Below are positions 25,091 to 32,615 of a DNA stretch of 64,000 nucleotides, in pieces (positions within the stretch are counted from its first letter, which is position 1; the number at the start of each line of letters is the position of its first letter). Made by a program: the position numbers and the translations under genes. The DNA is from Salinisphaera sp052044135 (GTDB lineage Bacteria > Pseudomonadota > Gammaproteobacteria > Nevskiales > Salinisphaeraceae), in assembly GCF_052044135.1 (NCBI RefSeq), contig NZ_JBQDYF010000004.1:62001-126000 (forward strand), written 5' to 3'. The notes beneath the pieces are model-generated. The model was not told where the DNA came from, did no database searches, and saw nothing but the letters and a program-made list of their open reading frames with translations.

Positions 25091-26575
25091 ATGCCCGCAT
25101 TGAACAACGCCGCGCTCGCCGCAATCGACGCGTCCATACCCAGGCCAGGCTACGACCGCAGCCAGGTCGCCACCGGCATCGTCCATTTTGGCGTCGGTGG
25201 TTTTCACCGCGCGCACCAGGCGATGTATCTCGATGCGCTGATGAACGATGGCAAGGCACTTGACTGGGGCATCTGCGGCGTCGGCGTCATGCCGAGCGAC
25301 AAGCGCATGGCCGACGTCATGGCCGCCCAGGACGGCCTTTATACGCTGGTTCTGAAGCATGCCGACGGCACCTACGAGCCGCGCGTGATCGGTTCCATCG
25401 TCGACTACAAGTTCGCGCCAGACGATCCGGAAGACGTGATCGAGACCATGGCGGCCGAAACCACGCGCATCGTGTCGTTGACGGTGACCGAGGGCGGCTA
25501 CAACTTCCACCACGTCACCGGCGAATTCAATTTCGACAACCCGGACGTCAAGCACGATCTGGCCGACGGCGCGATGCCGAAGACGACCTTTGGTCTGGTG
25601 ACCGAAGCCTTGCGCCGACGGCGTGAACGGGGCATCACGCCGTTTACGCTGATGTCTTGCGACAACATCCAGGGCAACGGCGACGTGGCGCGCAAGATGT
25701 TCACGGCCTACGCCAAAGCCAAGGATGCCGATCTCGGCGCCTGGATCGACGACAACGTGCAGTTCCCGAACTCGATGGTCGATCGCATCACGCCGGTCAC
25801 CACCGACGCCGACCGGGCCGAAGTACGCGATCGTTTCGGTATTGAAGATGCCTGGCCCGTGGTCTGCGAGCCATTCACGCAGTGGGTGCTGGAAGACCAC
25901 TTCAACCTGGGGCGCCCGCCCTACGAGGACGTGGGGGTACAGATCGTCGACGACGTCATGCCCTATGAGCTGATGAAGCTGCGCCTGCTCAATGCCAGTC
26001 ACCAGGCGCTGACCTATTTCGGCTACCTGGCCGGCTATCGTTATGCGCACGAAGTCTGTCAGGACCCGTTGTTTGCTGATTTCCTGATGGACTACATGAC
26101 CTGCGAGGGACAGCCGACGCTCTCGCCCGTGCCGGGCGTGGATCTCGAGGACTACAAGCGCACGTTGATCGCGCGTTTTTCCAACCCCGAGATTCGCGAC
26201 ACGCTGGCCCGGCTGTGCGCCGAGTCGTCGGATCGCATCCCGAAATGGCTGCTGCCGGTGATTCGCGAACAGCTCGCGGCGGGCGGTGAGATCAAGCGTT
26301 CCGCTGCTGTCGTGGCGAGCTGGGCACGGTATGCCGAGGGCGTCGACGAGGCCGGCGAGCCGATCGAGATCGTCGACCGCCTGGCCGATGAACTCAAGGC
26401 CATCGCGCAGCACAACCGCGACAACCCGACCGCATTCATCGAAAACCGCGAATTGTTCGGCGATCTGATCGACGACGACCGTTTCGTCGCCGCCTATACC
26501 GATTCGCTCGAACGTTTGCATAACGACGGTGCGCGCGCCGCCGTCGAGGCCCTAACCCGGCACAAGAATCGATGA
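25091..26575 (+). CDS. mtlD: Mannitol 2-dehydrogenase (polyol long-chain dehydrogenase)
   Basis: NAD-dependent oxidation of D-mannitol to D-fructose, and in the family also D-arabitol to D-xylulose. 494 residues, close to the 493 of the P. fluorescens enzyme, with IVHFGVGGFHRAHQ at the cofactor site and the catalytic pattern Lys296-x4-Asn301-x2-His304 (KLRLLNASH), one position off the P. fluorescens K295/N300/H303. The ATG at 25091 has GGAG six bases upstream; the ATG at 25079 is possible. Last gene of the unit, followed by a terminator. Its two products match the xylulokinase and PfkB kinase of the locus. Confidence 0.94.
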   Translation: MPALNNAALAAIDASIPRPGYDRSQVATGIVHFGVGGFHRAHQAMYLDALMNDGKALDWGICGVGVMPSDKRMADVMAAQDGLYTLVLKHADGTYEPRVIGSIVDYKFAPDDPEDVIETMAAETTRIVSLTVTEGGYNFHHVTGEFNFDNPDVKHDLADGAMPKTTFGLVTEALRRRRERGITPFTLMSCDNIQGNGDVARKMFTAYAKAKDADLGAWIDDNVQFPNSMVDRITPVTTDADRAEVRDRFGIEDAWPVVCEPFTQWVLEDHFNLGRPPYEDVGVQIVDDVMPYELMKLRLLNASHQALTYFGYLAGYRYAHEVCQDPLFADFLMDYMTCEGQPTLSPVPGVDLEDYKRTLIARFSNPEIRDTLARLCAESSDRIPKWLLPVIREQLAAGGEIKRSAAVVASWARYAEGVDEAGEPIEIVDRLADELKAIAQHNRDNPTAFIENRELFGDLIDDDRFVAAYTDSLERLHNDGARAAVEALTRHKNR

Positions 26576-26618
26576 TTTTTCGGGTTACGCGCTCGGTGGG
26601 CTTAGACCGCCAGGCGGA

Positions 26619-26648
26619 AAAAATCCGGCCTCGATGCCGGATTTTCTT
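26619..26648. terminator. Bidirectional terminator between mtlD and the KAS III gene
   Basis: Ten-bp arms AAAATCCGGC/GCCGGATTTT around CTCGAT, with A residues on the left and TTTTCTT on the right, so it can end transcription from both convergent genes. Confidence 0.85.
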
Positions 26649-26750
26649 CGTGCCGTAGTGCCCCGCCCTGTACCCGCGAATCCGCGGGTACGGCATTGCG
26701 CGTGCCGTGTCGCCCGGGCGCCGTATCCAGCCCGGCGTCGGCGGTAACGC

Positions 26751-27797
26751 TCAGTCCTGCTCGCTCAGCAGAAAATCCGACGGCAGGCGCACGAGTGTCG
26801 CGCCCCAGGACAGCCCGACACCGAAGCCGACCAGCAGGACCAGCGCCCCGGGGCCGATCTGGCCGGACAGCGTGGCGCGTTTCAAGGCGATCGGCACGCT
26901 GCAGGAGACCGTGTTGCCGATGTCCTCCATGCAGACCACGAATTTCTCTTTCGGCAGCTTAAGCCGTGAGCGGATGCCGTCGAGCACCATGGCGCTGGCC
27001 TGATGCGGTACGACCGCATCGACGTCATCCAGCGTGATCCCTGCCTTCTCGCAGGTCTCGTGGACGGCCCTGGGCACTTCGCGCAGCGTGAATTCGACCA
27101 CGGCACGGCCGTTCATGAAGATGTTGTGGTCGGAGCGCACGTTGCCGTGGCGGTCCGTGTATTCCTGCGCCGGGTTATGCGCGGCGCGGCGGCGCATGCC
27201 GCTGGTCGGCACGATCAGGTCGTTGGCGCCCGAGCCGTCGGTGCCATAGACGAAGGGCCCGATCTTGGGATCGCCCTCGGCCGCACGGTCGGTAAGCAGC
27301 GTCGCGGCCGCCGCGTCGCCGAACAGTGCGCGCACGCTCTTGTCGCCCGGGTGCACGAACTTGCTGTAGGTATCGGCGGTGATCAGCAACAGCCGTTTCG
27401 CCTGTCCCGACTCGATCAACGCCTTGGCCACGCCCAGCGCATAGATATAACCCGAGCAGCCCAGGTTGATGTCGAGTGCCCCGATGTGTTGGCTGAGCCC
27501 CAGGCGTTGCTGGACCAGACAGGCCGTGGTCGGCGCCAGATAGTCCGGCGTCTGGGTGGTGAAAATCAGGTAGTCGATCTCGGCGCGGTCGATCCCGGTC
27601 TTGTCGAACAGGCGCTCGGCGGCGACCACGCCGAAATCCGAGGCACACTCGTCTTCGCTGGCCACGTGCCGGGCACGAATCCCGGTTTTTTCGGCGATAC
27701 GTTCCAGCGGCCAGTTGGGGAAGCGCGCGGCGATCTCCTCGATCGATTCCGTGCGCGCCGGCAGCATGTATTCGATGGCGTCAATGACAGCAGGCAT
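26751..27797 (-). CDS. Beta-ketoacyl-ACP synthase III-like protein
   Basis: Condensing enzyme of the FabH family, 348 residues. Catalytic Cys114 in NLGCSGYIYAL, His in VVPHQAS and Asn in EDIGNTVSCS give the full KAS III triad. The start at 27797 is preceded by GAGG and preferred over 27839. It stands alone without plsX, fabD, fabG or acpP, which surround housekeeping fabH. It may therefore be a second, specialised synthase (acetyl- or acyl-CoA primed) rather than the main one. It also resembles the FabHB group of secondary-metabolite synthases. Confidence 0.87.
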   Translation of the reverse strand: MPAVIDAIEYMLPARTESIEEIAARFPNWPLERIAEKTGIRARHVASEDECASDFGVVAAERLFDKTGIDRAEIDYLIFTTQTPDYLAPTTACLVQQRLGLSQHIGALDINLGCSGYIYALGVAKALIESGQAKRLLLITADTYSKFVHPGDKSVRALFGDAAAATLLTDRAAEGDPKIGPFVYGTDGSGANDLIVPTSGMRRRAAHNPAQEYTDRHGNVRSDHNIFMNGRAVVEFTLREVPRAVHETCEKAGITLDDVDAVVPHQASAMVLDGIRSRLKLPKEKFVVCMEDIGNTVSCSVPIALKRATLSGQIGPGALVLLVGFGVGLSWGATLVRLPSDFLLSEQD

Positions 27798-27949
27798 CGG
27801 ACCTCGCTTTGCACATGAACGGGTGGAACGGTCGGTCACACGATCGGCCGCCGGCGAGAATCGGGCCGCCCGGGCGGGAGGTCCGACCCGTCAGAGTCGC
27901 ACAATATCCGGGTGAACGCGTGCGACGTCAACGCCTGGGCGGGACGAGC

Positions 27950-28249
27950 CTATTCCGTCGGGTATCCTGCGCCAGCCCAGTCGGCGAAACCGCCCCGCAT
28001 CGCGCGCACATCGGTGTAGCCGGCCGCGCGAAGCACGTCGGCGGCCCGTTCGGCGCGGGCGCCCGCCTTGCAGTAGGTCACGATCGGCGTATCCGGGGCC
28101 ACATCCACGTCGGGGTCGCTCGATATCCGCGTGACCGGATAAAACAGCGCCCCGGCGACATGACCGGACTCCCATTCATCCTGTTCGCGCACATCGATGA
28201 GGGCGGCGCCGTCCTGCTGAGCCGCACGCGCTTCGTGATGATCGATCAT
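27950..28249 (-). CDS. Single-domain rhodanese
   Basis: 99-residue rhodanese domain, predicted cytosolic sulfur carrier or sulfurtransferase. Active-site Cys60 in TYCKAGARAE with the six-residue loop of sulfurtransferases, preceded by the structural motif LIDVREQDEWESGHV. The ATG at 28249 has GGAG upstream; the longer frame to 28360 lacks one. Lies between the KAS III gene and the feo cluster on the same strand; a functional tie to either is unproven. Confidence 0.87.
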   Translation of the reverse strand: MIDHHEARAAQQDGAALIDVREQDEWESGHVAGALFYPVTRISSDPDVDVAPDTPIVTYCKAGARAERAADVLRAAGYTDVRAMRGGFADWAGAGYPTE

Positions 28250-28382
28250 GTCGCAATCTCCAATTGGTTCCGATTGCACATAACTGGTGTCGTGGGGGGC
28301 CGGAATCAAGGCCCGCCCGGGCCTCGCGGCGTGGCACGGGCAGGGCCATACCGGCCGCATGGGGCCGATGTCTGGCGGGGAT

Positions 28383-28664
28383 CTAGCGTTCCGAGCGGGT
28401 CAGGCGGGCCTTGAGATCACAGCCGCTGCAGGCGGTGCAGCCGCCGCTGTCGCAGCCACTGCTTTGCGCCCGCAGCCCCGGCGTCAGGCGGCGGGCGATC
28501 GCCTGCCGCCAGCCGGCGGTGTCCGGCGTTGGTGCCACATGGTGGGCCGCGATCATGCGCAGCCGATGCGTGGCCCGGGGGGCGAACCGGTGGGCGACCT
28601 GCAGCACACAGAAGCCTCCCACCAGCGCCAGCAGCAGCGCCTGAATGATCGCGAACGCACTCAT
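28383..28664 (-). CDS. Small Cys-rich membrane protein linked to FeoB
   Basis: 93 residues: an N-terminal transmembrane helix (about residues 5-24), a basic middle, and a C-terminal cluster Cys71-x4-Cys-x2-Cys-x2-Cys82 (GCDSGGCTACSGCDLK). The start overlaps the feoB stop by 4 bp, so it is the third gene of a feoA-feoB unit. Similar in layout to FeoB-associated Cys-rich proteins and to the small DUF6587-type proteins. Probable role is metal binding or Feo complex assembly in place of FeoC. Gene is clear; function is inferred from position. Confidence 0.8.
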   Translation of the reverse strand: MSAFAIIQALLLALVGGFCVLQVAHRFAPRATHRLRMIAAHHVAPTPDTAGWRQAIARRLTPGLRAQSSGCDSGGCTACSGCDLKARLTRSER

Positions 28665-30508
28665 AGACCACCGCCCAGGGCCGCCGCGATCTGATATGTC
28701 GCCAGCGAGGCCAGATACGCGAGGCCGAACAGATAGCCCAGGGCAATGAACACCACCCGCCAGGAATTGGTTTCGCGCCGCATCACGGCCAGCGTCGAAA
28801 TGCATTGCGGGGCGAATACATACCACGCCAGAAGCGATAACGCCGTCGCCAACGACCATTGCTGGCCGATCAGCGCGCCGAGCTGATGGCTGATGCCGGC
28901 GGTGTTGCCCGACATCGAGTACACCGTGCCCAGCGCCGAGACCGCGACCTCACGGGCGGCCATGCCGGGCACCAGTGCCACGCAGATCTGCCAGTTGAAG
29001 CCCAGTGGGGCCAGCAGGTAGTGCAGGTAATGGCCGATGAATCCGACCACACTGTATTCGATCGCCGGCCCGGTCGCGCCGGCCGGCGGCTGCGGGAAAC
29101 TGGCCAGAAACCACAGCAGCACGGTCACCGTGAAGATGATGCCGCCGACCCGCTTGAGAAAGATCAGCGCACGCTGCCACAGACCGAGCGCGACATCGCG
29201 CGGGTTGGGCATCCGGTAGGCAGGCAATTCCATCAGCAGCGCATGGTCGGAACTGTCACGGCGTACATATTTCATGACAAACGCCACGACCATCGCGCCG
29301 ACGATACCGAACACGTACAGGCCGAACAGCACGATGCCCTGCAGGTTGAACAGGCCCAACACGCTGCGATGCGGGATGAAGGCCGCGATCAGCAGCGTGT
29401 AGACCGGCAGGCGGGCCGAGCAGGTCATCAACGGCGCGACCAGAATCGTGGCCAGCCGGTCGCGCGAGTCGGCCATGCTGCGCGTGGCCATGATGCCGGG
29501 TATGGCGCAGGCGAAACTCGACAGCAGCGGGATGAAGGCGCGGCCGGTCAGGCCCACCTTGAACATCAGCCGGTCCAGCAGAAAGGCGGCCCGCGGCAGA
29601 TAGCCCGATTCCTCGAGCATGAGGATGAACAGAAACAGGATCAGGATCTGCGGCAGGAATACCAGGACGCCGCCGACGCCGGCCACGATGCCATCGGCGA
29701 CCAGGCTGTGCAGGGCCGAATGGGCCGGCAACAGGCTCGCCACGGCGCCACCGATGCCAGTCACGCCCGCATCGATCGCATCCATGACGGGGGTGGCCCA
29801 CGAGAACACGGCCTGGAAGATCAGGAACATCAATATCGCGAGGATGGCGGGGCCGGCCACCGGGTGCAGTGTCCAGGCATCGATCCGGTCCTCGATCGTG
29901 GGCCCGCTCCGGGCCAGCCGAACCGTTGTATCCATCAACACGCGCGCGGCGGTATGGATGTCGGTGTGTTCGATGCGCGGGTTCGGCGGCGCGGGCGGCG
30001 CACCGTCCAGATGCGCGATCAGGGCGGCCGCGCCCTCGCGATGCACGGCCACGGTCTCGATCACCGGCACCCCGAGTTCGGCGGCCAGGCGCTCGGTATC
30101 GATCTCGATGCCGCGCCGGCGGGCCGCGTCCATCATGTTCAAGGCCACGATCATGGGCCGGCCCAGGCGCGCGACTTCCAGCACGAAACGCAGATGCAGC
30201 CGCAGGTTGGTCGCGTCGGCCACGCACACGATCACATCGGGTGCGGCCTCGCTGGCATGCGTGCCGGCGCAGATCGACGCCGTGATCGCCTCGTCGGGGC
30301 TGGCCGCCGCGAGGCTGTAGGCGCCGGGCAGATCGAGCACATCGAATTCGCGGCCGGCGCCGGTGGTCATGCGTCCGCTCTTGCGCTCCACCGTGACGCC
30401 CGCGTAGTTGGCCACCTTCTGCCGGCTGCCGGTCAGACGGTTGAACAGGGCGGTTTTGCCACAGTTGGGGTTGCCGACCATGGCGATGCGGGCGACGGCG
30501 GTAGTCAT
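28661..30508 (-). CDS. feoB: Ferrous iron transporter FeoB
   Basis: Inner-membrane Fe(II) permease with N-terminal GTPase. 615 residues, shorter than the 773-residue E. coli protein, mainly in the region after the G-domain. G1 GNPNCGKT at 12-19, switch region YAGVTVERKSG, G3 DLPG, G4 NMMD; then Gate/Core membrane segments including a conserved Cys region (LMTCSARLPVY). Four-bp overlaps with feoA and with the downstream Cys-rich gene make a compact operon. Fur-box-like sequence lies upstream of feoA. Confidence 0.96.
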   Translation of the reverse strand: MTTAVARIAMVGNPNCGKTALFNRLTGSRQKVANYAGVTVERKSGRMTTGAGREFDVLDLPGAYSLAAASPDEAITASICAGTHASEAAPDVIVCVADATNLRLHLRFVLEVARLGRPMIVALNMMDAARRRGIEIDTERLAAELGVPVIETVAVHREGAAALIAHLDGAPPAPPNPRIEHTDIHTAARVLMDTTVRLARSGPTIEDRIDAWTLHPVAGPAILAILMFLIFQAVFSWATPVMDAIDAGVTGIGGAVASLLPAHSALHSLVADGIVAGVGGVLVFLPQILILFLFILMLEESGYLPRAAFLLDRLMFKVGLTGRAFIPLLSSFACAIPGIMATRSMADSRDRLATILVAPLMTCSARLPVYTLLIAAFIPHRSVLGLFNLQGIVLFGLYVFGIVGAMVVAFVMKYVRRDSSDHALLMELPAYRMPNPRDVALGLWQRALIFLKRVGGIIFTVTVLLWFLASFPQPPAGATGPAIEYSVVGFIGHYLHYLLAPLGFNWQICVALVPGMAAREVAVSALGTVYSMSGNTAGISHQLGALIGQQWSLATALSLLAWYVFAPQCISTLAVMRRETNSWRVVFIALGYLFGLAYLASLATYQIAAALGGGL

Positions 30509-30747
30509 GGTGATTCGGGCTCGACGGTGATACGGGCGGCCTCGATGCGGCGCAGCGCAAAGCGGGTACCGCCGATGCGCACCAGCAGGGGGTCGCCACC
30601 AAAAGGCGCGCGCGCCACGATCAGCACCGGCTCGCCGGGGATGAAACCCAGATCGCGCAAGCGTTGAGCGATCGGGTCATCGCTGCGCGTGTCGCGAATG
30701 GCGGCCACGCGCGCCGGGCGATTCTTGGCGAGTTCGGTGAGCTGCAC
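30505..30747 (-). CDS. feoA: Ferrous iron transport protein A
   Basis: 80-residue SH3-like cytosolic partner of FeoB; segments LRDLGFIPGEPVLIVARAPFG and LVRIGGTRFALRRIEA are typical. First gene of the feo unit. The start lies 14 bp from a Fur-box-like sequence. Confidence 0.93.
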   Translation of the reverse strand: MQLTELAKNRPARVAAIRDTRSDDPIAQRLRDLGFIPGEPVLIVARAPFGGDPLLVRIGGTRFALRRIEAARITVEPESP

Positions 30748-30760
30748 GGATGTATTTTAA

Positions 30761-30779
30761 CTGAGAACCATTTGCATTA
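30761..30779. promoter_or_regulatory. Fur-box-like site, feoA side
   Basis: CTGAGAACCATTTGCATTA resembles the Fur consensus GATAATGATAATCATTATC, particularly the GAGAA-CATTTGCATT form common in gammaproteobacteria. It lies immediately upstream of feoA in the 156-bp divergent feoA/fhuC interval. Confidence 0.6.
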
Positions 30780-30825
30780 TAAGCGATATGGTGCGCGCGA
30801 TACCCGCCACGATGCAATGCACGTT

Positions 30826-30844
30826 ATTGATAATCATTCGTATT
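30826..30844. promoter_or_regulatory. Fur-box-like site, fhuC side
   Basis: ATTGATAATCATTCGTATT keeps the central GATAATCATT of the Fur box. It is 60 bp upstream of the fhuC-like start. With the site at 30761 it would give iron-dependent repression of both divergent units. Confidence 0.7.
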
Positions 30845-30903
30845 AATATTATTCTGCGTCCGTCCAATCACGACGTAGGCCATGCGCGCAGTCGGAGAAG
30901 CCG

Positions 30904-31671
30904 ATGTTCGAAGTCAATTCCTGCCGGTTCGAGATCGGGGGGCGCTGTCTGTTGGCGGCGTCGGGCCTGCGCTTCGACGAGGGCCGGGTTTACGGGCTGA
31001 TCGGCCACAACGGCTCGGGCAAGTCGACGCTGCTCAAGCTGCTGGCGCGCCAGCAGTGCGCCAGTTGCGGCGAGATATGCCTTAACGGCCGCGCCGTCGA
31101 TAGCTGGGGCCAGCGCGAGTTCGCCCGCAACGTGGCTTATCTGCCGCAGCAGCTGCCGAGCGCGGCGAGCCTCACGGTGCGCGAGCTGGTCGCCTTCGGA
31201 CGCTATCCGTGGCACGGCTTGCTGGGCCGCCTGTCGTCGAACGACCACGCCCAGATCGAGCGCGCCATGGCCATGACCGATACCGCCGAATTCGCCGATC
31301 GCATGGTCGATACCCTGTCGGGCGGCGAGCGCCAGCGGGTGTGGCTGGCCATGCTGCTGGCCCAGGGCAGTCGTTTCCTGTTGCTGGACGAGCCGCTGTC
31401 GGCGCTGGATATTGCGCATCAGGTCGACACGCTGTCGCTGATCCGCAGGCTCTGCCGCGATCTGGGCGTCGGCGTGATCATCGTGCTGCATGACGTGAAC
31501 ATGGTCTCGCGCTACTGCGATCAGCTGGTGGCCCTGCGCGACGGCCGCCTGCTGGCCCAGGGCACGCCGGCCGAGCTCATGGACGACGCCACGCTCGAGG
31601 CCATCTACGGCATCCGCATGCGCGTGCTGCCCCATCCGACCGACCACCACCCGATCGCCGTCGTTCAGTGA
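30904..31671 (+). CDS. Iron-siderophore ABC transporter ATPase (FhuC-like)
   Basis: 255-residue ATPase of the FhuC/FepC/BtuD family. Walker A GHNGSGKS at 34-41, signature LSGGERQRVWLA, Walker B LLLDEPLSALD, and H-loop VLHDVN. GGAG ribosome-binding site before the ATG. Stop overlaps the next start (GTGA). First gene of a fhuC-D-B unit behind a Fur-box-like site. Confidence 0.92.
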   Translation: MFEVNSCRFEIGGRCLLAASGLRFDEGRVYGLIGHNGSGKSTLLKLLARQQCASCGEICLNGRAVDSWGQREFARNVAYLPQQLPSAASLTVRELVAFGRYPWHGLLGRLSSNDHAQIERAMAMTDTAEFADRMVDTLSGGERQRVWLAMLLAQGSRFLLLDEPLSALDIAHQVDTLSLIRRLCRDLGVGVIIVLHDVNMVSRYCDQLVALRDGRLLAQGTPAELMDDATLEAIYGIRMRVLPHPTDHHPIAVVQ

Positions 31672-32615
31672 GGTCCGGGCTGTCCGGCGTCCGACGGATG
31701 GCGGCGGTGGTCGCCCGCCTTGCGCTCGCTGGCCTGCTCGCCATCGGCATGACGACGACCGCAACCGCGGCTGACGCGAACGCCGCGCCGCGGCTGGCGA
31801 CCCTCGACTGGGGCATCGCCCAGAATCTGACCGCCATGGGCGTGCCGCCGATCGCGGTGGGCCAGACCGCCGGGTACGCCACCTGGGTGGGCGCGCCGGC
31901 GCTGCCCCCGGCCACGCGCAATCTCGGCCTGCGCGGGCAGCCCAATCTCGAATTGTTGGCGCAGCTCGACCCGGACCGGATTCTCATCACGAAGCTGTAT
32001 GCCGCAATCGAACCCAGGCTCGAACAGGTGGCGCCGGTGAGCACCGTGGATGTCTACTTCCGGCCCGGCGACGTGTGGCACAACACGCTGGCCGCGGTGA
32101 AAAAACTGGGGCGCATCGCGCATCGACCGGATGCCGCACGGGCCCTGATCCGGCGGACCGAGCAGCGCATCCACCAGGCGGCCGCACGCCTGCCCGCCGC
32201 TACCGCGCCGCTGCTGGTGGTCCAGTTCTCGGATGCCCGGCACGTGCGGGTGTTCGGCCAGCGCAGCCTGATCCAGGCGACGATGCAGCGCATGGGGCTG
32301 GCCAACGCCTGGCGGGGCGCAACCACCCGCTGGGGCGTGGCCGAGGTGCCGTTGTCGCGTCTGGCCGCCATCCAGACCGGCCGGGTCGTGGTGGTGGGCC
32401 CGGTGCCGGTCGGGGTGACCGACAAGATCGCCGCCAGCCGGCTCTGGCAGCGTCTGCCCGTGGTGCGCAATGCGCCCGTGGTGTATATCCCGGGCGTCTG
32501 GAGTTTCGGCGGGCTGCCGTCGGCGAGCCGCTTCGCACGGCAGGTGTCCGCCGCGTTGCGCGCGGCACCGGCGACGGGTCCGGGCTGGCCGCAAGCACAG
32601 GACGCGGCGTCATGA
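31668..32615 (+). CDS. Iron-siderophore periplasmic binding protein (FhuD-like)
   Basis: Class III periplasmic binding protein of 315 residues; signal peptide ending near TATAADA, then two lobes linked by a long helix. GTG start overlapping the fhuC-like stop; an ATG at 31698 is possible. The preceding and following genes fix its role in hydroxamate-type siderophore uptake, though vitamin B12 or another chelate cannot be excluded. Confidence 0.88.
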   Translation: MRSGLSGVRRMAAVVARLALAGLLAIGMTTTATAADANAAPRLATLDWGIAQNLTAMGVPPIAVGQTAGYATWVGAPALPPATRNLGLRGQPNLELLAQLDPDRILITKLYAAIEPRLEQVAPVSTVDVYFRPGDVWHNTLAAVKKLGRIAHRPDAARALIRRTEQRIHQAAARLPAATAPLLVVQFSDARHVRVFGQRSLIQATMQRMGLANAWRGATTRWGVAEVPLSRLAAIQTGRVVVVGPVPVGVTDKIAASRLWQRLPVVRNAPVVYIPGVWSFGGLPSASRFARQVSAALRAAPATGPGWPQAQDAAS

